This document shows, piece by piece, positions 26,146-33,692 of a stretch of DNA of 64,000 nucleotides (its first letter is position 1; every line of letters starts with the position of its first letter). Under the pieces are notes generated by a model. That model was not told the origin of the DNA. It did not search any database and saw only the letters and a list, made by a program, of their open reading frames with translations. The position numbers and the translations under genes were made by a program. Origin of the DNA: Rubrivirga marina (GTDB lineage: Bacteria > Bacteroidota > Rhodothermia > Rhodothermales > Rubricoccaceae). Where the stretch lies: contig NZ_MQWD01000005.1 of the NCBI RefSeq assembly GCF_002283365.1, positions 106,050-170,049 of the forward strand, written 5' to 3'.

Positions 26146-27681
26146 CTAGCGCGCCTCGCTTCCACCGAGCGCCTTCCGCTCGAGGGGCTGGAGGGCGGGG
26201 CCGTGGAGCACGCGGCCGTCCACGTCGAAGCGCGAGCCGTGACACGGGCAGTCCCACGAGCGCTCGGCCGGGTTCCACGTCACGTGGCAGCCGAGGTGGG
26301 TACACGTGAGCGAGACGGCGTGGAGCTGCCCCTCCGCGTCGCGGTACGCCCCGACGCGCTCGCCGCCGACGTCCACCACGGCCCCCTCGTCCGGCCCTAG
26401 CTCGGCGGGGTCTTTCCCCACGAGGTGCCGGATGCGGTCGCCGACGAAGCGGGCGGCCACGTTGAGGTTCTCCTCGACGAACGTCGCCGCCGACTCCGCG
26501 CGGTTCGCGTCGAACGTCGAGGCCCACAGGTTCGGCACGCCGGCGATGCCGTCGGCGATGATCGCCGCGGCGGCCGTCCCGTTCGACAGCCCCCACTTGT
26601 TGAACCCCGTCGCGACCCACACGCGCCCGTCCCCGAAGGGGAGCTTCCCGACGTAGGGCAGGCCGTCGACGGGGACGTAGTCGTGCGCGCTCCAGCGGTA
26701 GGCGACGGTCTCGACCGCGTAGTGCTCGCGCGCCCACCGCTCGATCTCGTCGTAGCACCCTGTCGTGTCGGGCTCCTGCCCCGCCTTGTGGCTCGCCCCG
26801 CCGAGGACGAGGTAGCGCCCGCCCTCGGCGCTGCGGAGCGTCCGCGTCTGGCCGCCGACGCCGAGGTACATCCCCTCTGGCGCCCCGACGGGGGCCTCGT
26901 CCCCGACCTCGACGGCGAGGAGGTAGGAGCGCGACGGCGACACCTTCGCGAAGAACCCGCCCCGGTCGAGGAACGGGATCTGCGTGGCAAGGACGACCTG
27001 ATTGGCCTCTACGGCCCCGCCGCTCTCGACGGTGCAGACCCCGGCCGAGGCGTCGACGTCCACGACCCTGCTGTGCTCGAACACCCGGCTGCCGTCGCCG
27101 TCGACGGCCGCGGCGAGCGCGAGCCCGTAGCGCCGGGCGTGGAACTGCCCCTGCCCCTCGACCCGGACCGCACCGAGGACCTCGAACGGGAGCTCGGTCT
27201 CGGTCGTGAACGAGGCCGGGAGCCCCGCCGCCTGCGCCGCCTCGACCTCCTCCTCGACGCGGGGCAGCGTCTTCTCGTCGGTCGTGTAGGTGTAGGCCGG
27301 CCCGCGCCGCCAGTCGCACTCGATCCCGAGCTCGTCCACGAACCCGGCCACGAGCGCGATCGCCGCCTCGTTCGCCTCGGCGTAGATGCGCGCCGTCGTC
27401 GCGCCGAAGTCCGCGCGGAGCTCGCGGTAGGTGAGGCCGTGGAGCGAGGAGACCTTACCCGTCGTGTAGGCCGTGACGCCGGCGCAGACGCGGCCCGCCT
27501 CGACGAGGGCCACGCGCGCGCCGCTCCGCTTGAGGAGGAGCGCCGTCGTGAGACCAGCGATCCCCGCACCGACGACGGCGACGTCCACCTCGACCCGTTC
27601 GTCGGGGGCGAGGGCGGGGTACCCGACGCCGGAGGCGGTGGCGAGCCAGAGGGAGGGGTTGGGGACGTCGGTGCGGGACAT
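26146..27681 (-). CDS. FAD-dependent oxidoreductase with C-terminal Rieske domain
   Basis: A 511-residue two-domain redox protein. Residues 1-400 are a DAO-type flavoprotein with VDVAVVGAGIAGLTTALLLK, the GKVSSLHGLTY block and VWVATGFNKWGLSNGTAAA. Residues about 420-505 are a Rieske [2Fe-2S] domain with both ligand pairs, CTHLGCHVTW and CPCHGSRFD. The fusion is typical of a bacterial family of unknown substrate in which electrons pass from the flavin to the iron-sulfur centre. The ATG at 27681 starts MSRTDVPNP; the open frame further upstream overlaps another gene. It is downstream of a small Cys-containing gene and the DUF305 gene on the same strand. Confidence 0.9.
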   Translation of the reverse strand: MSRTDVPNPSLWLATASGVGYPALAPDERVEVDVAVVGAGIAGLTTALLLKRSGARVALVEAGRVCAGVTAYTTGKVSSLHGLTYRELRADFGATTARIYAEANEAAIALVAGFVDELGIECDWRRGPAYTYTTDEKTLPRVEEEVEAAQAAGLPASFTTETELPFEVLGAVRVEGQGQFHARRYGLALAAAVDGDGSRVFEHSRVVDVDASAGVCTVESGGAVEANQVVLATQIPFLDRGGFFAKVSPSRSYLLAVEVGDEAPVGAPEGMYLGVGGQTRTLRSAEGGRYLVLGGASHKAGQEPDTTGCYDEIERWAREHYAVETVAYRWSAHDYVPVDGLPYVGKLPFGDGRVWVATGFNKWGLSNGTAAAAIIADGIAGVPNLWASTFDANRAESAATFVEENLNVAARFVGDRIRHLVGKDPAELGPDEGAVVDVGGERVGAYRDAEGQLHAVSLTCTHLGCHVTWNPAERSWDCPCHGSRFDVDGRVLHGPALQPLERKALGGSEAR

Positions 27682-27725
27682 AAGGGGCCAGAGTGAGGGG
27701 AGAGCGGAACCGACGCGAGAGAGCC

Positions 27726-28169
27726 TCAGCGGGTGACCTCCTCGACGCGCGTCGTGGACATCGCCTCCCCGTCCGGCTCCCGCAAGACGCGGAGCCGGAT
27801 GCCCGCAGCGCGACTGCTGGCGCGGACGGCGTCGAGGACGAGCGGGGTCGCCGTGGGGTCGAGGAGGGCGACACGCCCGTCCTCCGAGACGAGGCCGAAC
27901 CCGCTCTCGACACAGTGCCCTTTGAGAGCGCGGAGGGACCCGTGCGATTCGCCCGGCCCCATCGCCGCCGCGTCGGCGGCGCTGCCCCAGAACGGGAGCC
28001 CTGCGCGGTAGAACGCCTGCCCCGACCGGAAGACGGCGCAGTTCTCGATGACTGGGAGGCAGACCATCCCGGTCTGGAGCGAGAACACCATGTGCATCCA
28101 TTCCTTCGCCCCCGCCGGGCCGGGGCAGACCGGCTCGAAGGCCGAGGTCAGCTTCGCGGGCGGGTTCAC
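27726..28169 (-). CDS. Small protein, paralogue of 7870-8202
   Basis: A 147-residue protein of unknown function with a GTG start at 28169 and no signal peptide. The N-terminal half has FEPVCPGP, HMVFSLQTGMVCLPVIENC and a Trp/Tyr-rich segment. The C-terminal half (GHCVESGFGLVSEDGRVALL, VLDAVR, LRVLREPDGE) matches the paralogue at 7870-8202. The conserved GHCxESG motif and several upstream Cys residues suggest metal or heme binding (inference). It lies 44 bp before the FAD-Rieske gene in the same direction and may be its partner. Confidence 0.72.
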   Translation of the reverse strand: MNPPAKLTSAFEPVCPGPAGAKEWMHMVFSLQTGMVCLPVIENCAVFRSGQAFYRAGLPFWGSAADAAAMGPGESHGSLRALKGHCVESGFGLVSEDGRVALLDPTATPLVLDAVRASSRAAGIRLRVLREPDGEAMSTTRVEEVTR

Positions 28170-28247
28170 GGTCGGGCGGCCGGTCTCGTGACGTTCTTCA
28201 TGGGGAGACCTCAGGGGCTGATGAGAGGGGGGGGACGTCGAGGAGGG

Positions 28248-29114
28248 CTACCGCACCACGACGGACTCGGTCACCGGGCGGCCCCCCTCGGCGAGGGGTT
28301 GGTCGGGCGTCCCAGCGCCCCCGAACTCGAACCGGCCGATCTCGCCGGTGTCGTCGTGGAGCATGACAGCGAGCGCCGTGCCAGACGAGACCGGTCCGCC
28401 GAGGTCGACCGGCACCCGCTCCGTGGTCCCGTGCTGGACGAACGCGCGCCCGAGGACCCGGGACACGTCCGGACCGCCGTCGCCGCCGGCCGGGTGGACC
28501 ACGACCCACCCGTCGGAGACGACCTTGACCGAGTCCACGACGAGGACGTCGCCGACGAGCCGGGCGCCCGAGGTGAAGAGGGCCGGGGCGCCGGGGACCG
28601 GCCCGGTCTTGTCCACCGACCCGCCCTCGACGGGGGGGACGTCCGGCTCCAGGTCCGCGCTCTCGTAGTCGGAGCCCTCGAGGTCGCCGATGAGCGCCTC
28701 CATCTCGGCGATCTCGCGCCGCTGGGCCAGGATGATCTCGTCGGCCAGTCGTCGGACGCGCGGGTCCGAGATGTTGGCCCGCTCGCTCGTCAGGATGGCG
28801 AGCGAGTGGTGCGGGATCATCTGCTCCATCCACGCCACGTCGCCCACGACGGCCTGGGCCCGGAACACCCAGAGCGCCGCGATGAACACGACGGCGCTCC
28901 CGGCGAAGATGGCGACGTTCTTCTTCTTGTCGCTGTACATCTTCAGCATGAACGCCAGCATGATCACGGCCATCGTGGCGCCCATGTAGATCGCCATGAG
29001 GGTCTTCGTGCTGCTGAACCAGACGTGGTCTAGGCTGAACACCGTGGAGTACATGAGGATGAACATCGCCAGCGTCGACGCGGCGATCATGGCGAAGAAC
29101 CGTCCGTAAGACAT
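28248..29114 (-). CDS. DUF305 membrane protein with extra C-terminal domain
   Basis: A 288-residue inner-membrane protein. Three TM helices (FFAMIAASTLAMFILMYSTV, MAVIMLAFMLKMY, VAIFAGSAVVFIAALWVF) precede the DUF305 core WMEQMIPHHSLAILTSERA and ILAQRREIAEMEALI, the four-helix ferritin-like fold frequent in copper loci. Residues about 185-288 add a beta-rich periplasmic domain (VLVVDSVKVVSDGWVVVHP, GTALAVMLHDDTGEIGRFEF) not usual for minimal DUF305 proteins. It is the first gene of its strand run, with operator copy f 114 bp upstream. Copper handling in the periplasm is inferred. Confidence 0.85.
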   Translation of the reverse strand: MSYGRFFAMIAASTLAMFILMYSTVFSLDHVWFSSTKTLMAIYMGATMAVIMLAFMLKMYSDKKKNVAIFAGSAVVFIAALWVFRAQAVVGDVAWMEQMIPHHSLAILTSERANISDPRVRRLADEIILAQRREIAEMEALIGDLEGSDYESADLEPDVPPVEGGSVDKTGPVPGAPALFTSGARLVGDVLVVDSVKVVSDGWVVVHPAGGDGGPDVSRVLGRAFVQHGTTERVPVDLGGPVSSGTALAVMLHDDTGEIGRFEFGGAGTPDQPLAEGGRPVTESVVVR

Positions 29115-29228
29115 GGTAGGTGTAGGGTCGGGAGAGGGGAGAGGGGACTCGGCGGCGGGGCCGAAACCGCAAGCGGGGTCTACCCCTGCAAACCCACTGT
29201 GGGCGGATCGGATCGACCGGCTGCGGGA

Positions 29229-29248
29229 ACCTGAGCGTCTTTTAAGGT
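29229..29248 (+). promoter_or_regulatory. Operator copy f, DUF305 side
   Basis: ACCTGA-GCGTCTTT-TAAGGT is the best match to the consensus. It lies 114 bp before the DUF305 gene (minus) and 259 bp before the plus-strand gene. Its T-rich half points to the plus strand, so which gene it serves is unclear. Confidence 0.72.
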
Positions 29249-29352
29249 GCCCCCACGAGGCCGGTGCGTCGCCGTGTGGGACCCGGCGCCACCGCGCCGC
29301 GCCAGCGTCTCGACGACAGGGCTTCCCCCGAGCCCCGACGATTCAGCGGGCG

Positions 29353-29382
29353 ACCTGAGTGGATTTTAAGGGCGCACTCAGG
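29353..29382 (+). promoter_or_regulatory. Operator copy g with an overlapping longer palindrome
   Basis: ACCTGA-GTGGATTT-TAAGGG is a weaker copy at 29353-29372. The same left arm also pairs with a second half-site: ACCTGAGTG (29353-29361) and CACTCAGGT (29374-29382) are perfect 9-bp inverted repeats around 12 bp, so two alternative dyads share one arm. Confidence 0.6.
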
Positions 29383-29507
29383 TTCCGTACGGGTGCGTTG
29401 CCTGATGTTGGAGGCACCAGATCGACCTCCACGCTGGGGCGTCGTTTCGGGGAGGCGCCCTCTGTTGCCTGCCCTCACGGAGGAGCCTCGGCAGCCCCGA
29501 CCGACCC

Positions 29508-29921
29508 ATGCGCGTCCGGATCACACGCCTCCTCCTTCTCGGTCTCCTCGTCGCGGCCGTCGCCTGGCTCCTCCTGGGCACCAACGACGCTCCCGCCCCC
29601 GACAGGACCGCCCGCGCCCGGCCCGCCGAGCCCCGCGCCGTGCTCGTCACGCCCGACGCCGAGCGCCTCCCACACAAGCCGGGCGTGCTGGCGGTGACCC
29701 TCGTCGAGGGCGTCGTCCCGCCCTCTGCCGTAGAGGCGCGAGTTCTCACCGACGAGGACTGCGCCCCCGACACCGTCGGCGTCTCCCGGTGCCTCAACCG
29801 TCTCGTCGTGGCCGGCCGCGAGGTGGCGGTGTGGCACCCCCACCGCATGAACGAGGTGGCGTGCCTGCGTCCGGGCGAGACCGTGCGCCTGGTAGACCGC
29901 GCGATCTACGACGCGATGTGA
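29508..29921 (+). CDS. Membrane-anchored periplasmic protein of unknown function
   Basis: A 137-residue protein. It has one N-terminal helix, ITRLLLLGLLVAAVAWLLLG, with no clear cleavage site, so it is probably an anchored periplasmic domain. The soluble part has VLVTPDAERLPHKPGVLAVT and a region with Cys and His (DEDCAPDTVGVSRCLN, VWHPHRMNEVACLRPGE) that could bind metal. It follows operator copies f and g by 135-259 bp. No family was recognised. Confidence 0.7.
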   Translation: MRVRITRLLLLGLLVAAVAWLLLGTNDAPAPDRTARARPAEPRAVLVTPDAERLPHKPGVLAVTLVEGVVPPSAVEARVLTDEDCAPDTVGVSRCLNRLVVAGREVAVWHPHRMNEVACLRPGETVRLVDRAIYDAM

Positions 29922-30157
29922 CGCCTGCGGCCGGGGCCGTGCGGCGGCCGGAGGGCTCCACCACGCCCTCTCCCGGTGCCTACCCCGCTGCGGAGCGTCC
30001 TCTGCACCCTCCAGCCCGTCCCCCGATGTCCTACAGGGAGATCAGCGCGCCCACCCCGGTCTGGTCCCCCGCCAGCTCCGGCCCCTCGTGGCGAGACCGG
30101 CCCCCGGGGCTCGCAACTGTAATCACTCGCGCCTCCCGGCGTCCCTACAGGTAGACG

Positions 30158-30778
30158 ATGACCGAACCGCAGACAGACGCCGCTCCTCACGCGCTCGTCG
30201 AGGCCCACCTCGTCGCGGGCAGGGCCTACCTGCTCGCCTACGTCGCCTCCCGCGTGAACGACCCCGCCCTCGCCGAAGACGTCGTGCAAGACAGCCTGCT
30301 CCGAGCCCTCCGCGCCGCCCCCGACCTCCGGGACGAGGAGAAGCTCGTCCCGTGGTTCCGCCGCATCGTCCAGAACGCCATCGCCGACGTGTACCGGAGG
30401 CGTGAGCGGGAGGCCGCGTCTCTCGAACGCTACCGCCACGAGCGGGAAGGCGCCGTGCCTCCCACGGAGGACGAGGCGCTCTGCCTCTGTTTCCAGGCGC
30501 TCCTCCCGACGCTCAAGGCCGAGTACCGCGTGCTGATCGAGGCGCTCGAGCTGGAGGGGCGCGACCCCGACGCCGTCGCCCGCGAGCTCGGCATCACCCG
30601 AGGCAACCTCAACGTGCGGCGCCACCGCGCCCGCCGCCAGCTCCGCGAGCGGCTGGAGGCGCTGTGCACGGCGTGCCCCGACCACGGCTTCCACGCCTGC
30701 GACTGCCCGCCCGCACCGGGCGTGTCGCCCGGCGACCGTGTAGGGGCCGCCCCCGCACCGCCGCCCTCCTCCCCATGA
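30158..30778 (+). CDS. ECF sigma factor, CorE-like with Cys motifs
   Basis: A 206-residue sigma70 factor of the extracytoplasmic-function type. Region 2 includes ALAEDVVQDSLLRAL and WFRRIVQNAIADVYRRR; region 4 includes ARELGITRGNLNVRRHRARR. A CLC motif (C109, C111) lies in the inter-domain linker, and a Cys cluster (C170, C173, C181, C183) follows region 4. This is the layout of the CorE/ECF44 group, known in Myxococcus to be activated directly by copper or cadmium without an anti-sigma factor. None is encoded next to it here. The ATG at 30158 fits the usual start. A pyrimidine-rich Pro tail ends the protein. Its promoter targets are unknown. Confidence 0.85.
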   Translation: MTEPQTDAAPHALVEAHLVAGRAYLLAYVASRVNDPALAEDVVQDSLLRALRAAPDLRDEEKLVPWFRRIVQNAIADVYRRREREAASLERYRHEREGAVPPTEDEALCLCFQALLPTLKAEYRVLIEALELEGRDPDAVARELGITRGNLNVRRHRARRQLRERLEALCTACPDHGFHACDCPPAPGVSPGDRVGAAPAPPPSSP

Positions 30779-30859
30779 CGGGGCCACCCCCAGCCCCCTC
30801 GCGCCCGTCGGCCCCTTCGGACCGGATCCTAAGCCCTTCGCTCCACCGCGCCCCCACGC

Positions 30860-31567
30860 ATGAACGGACCCTACGACTACGGATACTGGCTGGTGGCCGT
30901 CGTGATGTCGGCCGTCTTCGTCGCCTTCGCCTTCAGCTTCACGCGCCCGAAGAACTGGCGCGACTGGCGCTCCTTCGGGGCGTTCTCGGCCTTCGTCGTG
31001 GCGCTCTTCGCGGAGATGTACGGGTTCCCGCTGACGATCTACCTCCTCTCGGGGTGGCTCGGGAGCCGGTACCCCGGCCTCGACCTCTTCGCCCACGACA
31101 GCGGGCACCTCTGGCAGACCCTCTTCGGGATCGGGGAGGGGAGCCCGTGGGCGGCCCACTTCAACGTGCTCCACGTGCTGAGCAACGTGCTCATCGGCGG
31201 CGGCGTCCTCGTGGTCATGAGCGCCTGGCGCGTGCTCTACCAGGCGCAGCGGGACGGCCGCCTGGCGACGACGGGGCTCTACGCGCGCGTCCGCCACCCG
31301 CAGTACGTCGGGTTCGTGGCGGTCCTCTTCGGCTTCCTCGTGCAGTGGCCCACCCTCCTCACGCTGGCGATGTTCCCCGTGCTGGTCTGGAGGTACGCCC
31401 GGCTCGCGCGCATCGAGGAGCGCGAGGTCCGCAAGCGCTTCGGCGCGGCCTACGACGCCTACGCGGCCCAGGTCCCCCGCTTCGTCCCCCGCCCGGGCGT
31501 CCGCTACGACGGGCCGCCGCCGGAGCCGCCCGGCAAGGAGCGCCAGCCCGAGGTGACCTATGGATAA
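30860..31567 (+). CDS. Isoprenylcysteine carboxyl methyltransferase-family membrane protein
   Basis: A 235-residue membrane methyltransferase of the ICMT/PEMT superfamily, with about five TM segments (WLVAVVMSAVFVAFAFSF, FGAFSAFVVALFAEMYGFP, VLIGGGVLVVMSAWRVL, FVAVLFGFLVQWPTLLTL). The SAM-binding signature follows the fourth helix: LATTGLYARVRHPQYVGF, with the RHPxY core, then EEREVRKRFGAAYDAYAAQVP. Such genes are common in heavy-metal islands, and their substrate is unknown; lipids are likely. It overlaps the next gene by 8 bp. Confidence 0.85.
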   Translation: MNGPYDYGYWLVAVVMSAVFVAFAFSFTRPKNWRDWRSFGAFSAFVVALFAEMYGFPLTIYLLSGWLGSRYPGLDLFAHDSGHLWQTLFGIGEGSPWAAHFNVLHVLSNVLIGGGVLVVMSAWRVLYQAQRDGRLATTGLYARVRHPQYVGFVAVLFGFLVQWPTLLTLAMFPVLVWRYARLARIEEREVRKRFGAAYDAYAAQVPRFVPRPGVRYDGPPPEPPGKERQPEVTYG

Positions 31568-32201
31568 CGCCGTCGCCCTCGTCCGAGCCTACCTCCACGT
31601 CAACGGCTACTTCACCGTCACGGAGTACCCCGTCCTCGAGGCCGCCCGGCACGGCGGCTACCGCACCGTCACCGACCTCGACGTGCTGGCCGTCCGGTTC
31701 CCCGGGGCGGGCCGCCGCGTGCTCGGGCGGGGGGGGCGGCACCGGTTCGAGACGGACCCGGCCCTGCGCGCTCCCGCCGACCGCCCCGACATGCTGGTGG
31801 CGGAGGTGAAGGAGGGGCGGGGGCGCTTCAACGAGGCCACGCTCGACGCGGCCGTGATCGAGGCGGCCCTGGCCCGGTTCGGGTGCGCCGGCCCGGACGA
31901 GGCCGCCCCCGCCGCGCAGGAGCTGCTCCGCCGGGGCACCGCCCAGCTCACGGCCGGCCACCAGGTCCGCCTGGCCGTCTTCTCCTCCGACGGCGCGCGC
32001 AGCCACCCGGCCCCCCTCGCGCTCTCGCTCGGGCACATGGCCGGGTTCGTCCAGGACCACCTCCGCGCGCACTGGGACGTCCTCCACCACGCGCAGTCGC
32101 GGGACCCCGCGCTCGGGTTCCTGATGATGCTCGAAAAGGCCGCCCGCATGCGACCGACCCCTCCTTCGTCCACCCCCAGCCTCGCCTCCCATGACTCGTG
32201 A
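31560..32201 (+). CDS. Possible PD-(D/E)xK nuclease-like protein
   Basis: A 213-residue soluble protein of unknown function. The N-terminal ~85 residues read FTVTEYPVLEAARHGGYRTV, TDLDVLAVRFPG and MLVAEVKEGRGRF. This order (Glu in the first helix, a DxD strand, then (A/V)EVKEG) resembles the catalytic core of PD-(D/E)xK nucleases, with candidate residues E22, D41 and the ExK of AEVKEG. The C-terminal half is helical without a clear motif. It overlaps both neighbours, by 8 bp upstream and 11 bp downstream, so it is translated in a tight operon with lipid and redox enzymes, an odd place for a nuclease. The fold is inference only. Confidence 0.55.
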   Translation: MDNAVALVRAYLHVNGYFTVTEYPVLEAARHGGYRTVTDLDVLAVRFPGAGRRVLGRGGRHRFETDPALRAPADRPDMLVAEVKEGRGRFNEATLDAAVIEAALARFGCAGPDEAAPAAQELLRRGTAQLTAGHQVRLAVFSSDGARSHPAPLALSLGHMAGFVQDHLRAHWDVLHHAQSRDPALGFLMMLEKAARMRPTPPSSTPSLASHDS

Positions 32202-32940
32202 TTCCGTCGCCCTCGTCACCGGTGCCGCCTCCGGCATCGGCCGCGCCATCGCCCTCCGCTACGCCCGCGACGGGTTCCGCGTCGTCGTCTCCGACGTGGA
32301 CGAGGCCGGTGGACGGGAGACCGTGCAGAAGATCGAGGAGGGCGGGGGAGGGGCCCTCTTCGTCTCGGCCGACGTGTCGGACCCGGCCGCCTGCGAGGCC
32401 CTCGTCGCCGAGACCGTCCGCGCCTTCGGCCGGCTCGACGTCGCCTGCAACAACGCCGGCATCGGCGGGGAGCAGGCCCCGACGGCGGACTACCCCGTCG
32501 AGGCGTGGCAGCGCGTGCTCGCCGTCAACCTCTCGGGCGTCTTCTACGGCATGAAGGCCCAGATCCCGGCGCTGCGCGAGGCCGGCGGCGGGGCCATCGT
32601 CAACGTGGCCTCGATCCTCGGGCAGGTCGGGTTCGCCGGTGCCCCGGCCTACGTCGCCGCCAAGCACGGCGTCGTGGGGCTCACCAAGACCGCCGCCATC
32701 GAGCTGGCGGCCGAGGGCATCCGGGTCAACGCCGTCGGCCCCGCCTTCATCGAGACGCCCATGATCTCGGCGCTCGAGGAGGACCCCGAGACGCTCGCCA
32801 TGCTCGTCGGCCTCCACCCCGCGGGGCGGCTGGGCACGCCGGACGAGGTCGCGGCCCTCGTCGCGTGGCTCTCGTCCGCCGAGGCCTCGTTCGTCACCGG
32901 GGCCTACTACCCCGTCGACGGCGGGTACCTCGCACGGTGA
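32191..32940 (+). CDS. SDR-family oxidoreductase
   Basis: A 249-residue classical short-chain dehydrogenase. It has VALVTGAASGIGRAIALRYA at residues 5-24, NNAGIGG near 89, Ser in NVASILGQVG and the catalytic pair in AYVAAKHGVVGLTKT. The length and order match the FabG-like family, with reduction or oxidation of a small carbonyl or alcohol. The start overlaps the preceding gene by 11 bp. A GTG overlapping its stop may start the next gene. Confidence 0.9.
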   Translation: MTRDSVALVTGAASGIGRAIALRYARDGFRVVVSDVDEAGGRETVQKIEEGGGGALFVSADVSDPAACEALVAETVRAFGRLDVACNNAGIGGEQAPTADYPVEAWQRVLAVNLSGVFYGMKAQIPALREAGGGAIVNVASILGQVGFAGAPAYVAAKHGVVGLTKTAAIELAAEGIRVNAVGPAFIETPMISALEEDPETLAMLVGLHPAGRLGTPDEVAALVAWLSSAEASFVTGAYYPVDGGYLAR

Positions 32941-32954
32941 ACCCCCTCCGCCTC

Positions 32955-33692
32955 ATGACGCCGCTCACCCCGAACCCGTTCTGCCGGCCCCCGGCCCGCG
33001 CGACGCGGACCGCGCTCGCCGCCCTCGCGCTGAGCCTGGGCGCGTCGGCGGTGGCCGCTCAGCAGATGCCGCTCGCCCTCGTCGAGGGCAGCCGCTACAC
33101 GCGCCGCACCGTCGACGCCCAGGGAGCGGAGGGCGCGTGCCAGACCCTGGAGGTCGGCGCCGTCGTCGTCACCGGCGAGGAGATGGCGGCGACGCTCACG
33201 GTGCGGCCCTGCGACGGGGACGCCGCCGACGCGTCCGAGACCACGATTCGGTGCCGGGTCGACGAGGCGGGCATGGTGATGAACGTCGTCGCGCTCCTCG
33301 GCCCCGAGGGCCGAGACCTCGCGCTGCGCGTGACGGGCGACGCGCTCCTCTACCCCGGCCCGCCGGCCGAGCGCGTCGCCCTCGACGACGTGACGCTGGA
33401 GGCCGACGTCGTGCGCGGCACGCTCGGCTTCCTCGGCGGGAGGAGCCGCGTCGATTTCCAGAGCCGCGTGGCCCGGCCCTCGGCCACCGACGCGCCTGCC
33501 GGGGCCTACACCGTCACCGAGACGGTCCGCCTGCGGGCCTACGTCCTCGGGGTCCGGGTCAAGAACGCCCGCTACCGGGCCGAGGAGACGCTCCTCCCCG
33601 GCGGCGGCCTCGTCCGGCAGGTCCTCACGTCCTCGGACGGGGGCTCCGTCGTGCTCGCCCTCGCGGACGGACCCCGCCAGTCCCTCCCGTGA
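32955..33692 (+). CDS. Secreted protein of unknown function
   Basis: A 245-residue periplasmic protein. The signal peptide (TRTALAALALSLGASAVAAQ) ends near AAQ-QM. The mature protein is beta-rich with EGSRYTRRTVDAQGAEG, a conserved-looking disulfide pair (ACQTLEV, RPCDGD) and IRCRVDEAGMV; the pattern resembles a single antiparallel beta domain of the lipocalin-like sort. A GTG at 32937 overlapping the preceding TGA would add six residues and couple it to the SDR gene. No family was recognised. It ends overlapping the cyclopropane synthase start. Confidence 0.7.
   Translation: MTPLTPNPFCRPPARATRTALAALALSLGASAVAAQQMPLALVEGSRYTRRTVDAQGAEGACQTLEVGAVVVTGEEMAATLTVRPCDGDAADASETTIRCRVDEAGMVMNVVALLGPEGRDLALRVTGDALLYPGPPAERVALDDVTLEADVVRGTLGFLGGRSRVDFQSRVARPSATDAPAGAYTVTETVRLRAYVLGVRVKNARYRAEETLLPGGGLVRQVLTSSDGGSVVLALADGPRQSLP

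Larger units (their letters stand above)
29115..29507. other. Intergenic region with two operator copies, no gene
   Basis: This 393-bp divergent intergenic region holds operator copies f (29229-29248) and g (29353-29372), but no convincing reading frame. Between them the sequence is unremarkable GC-rich DNA. It must contain the promoters of the DUF305 run (minus) and of the small membrane-anchored protein (plus). Confidence 0.6.
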
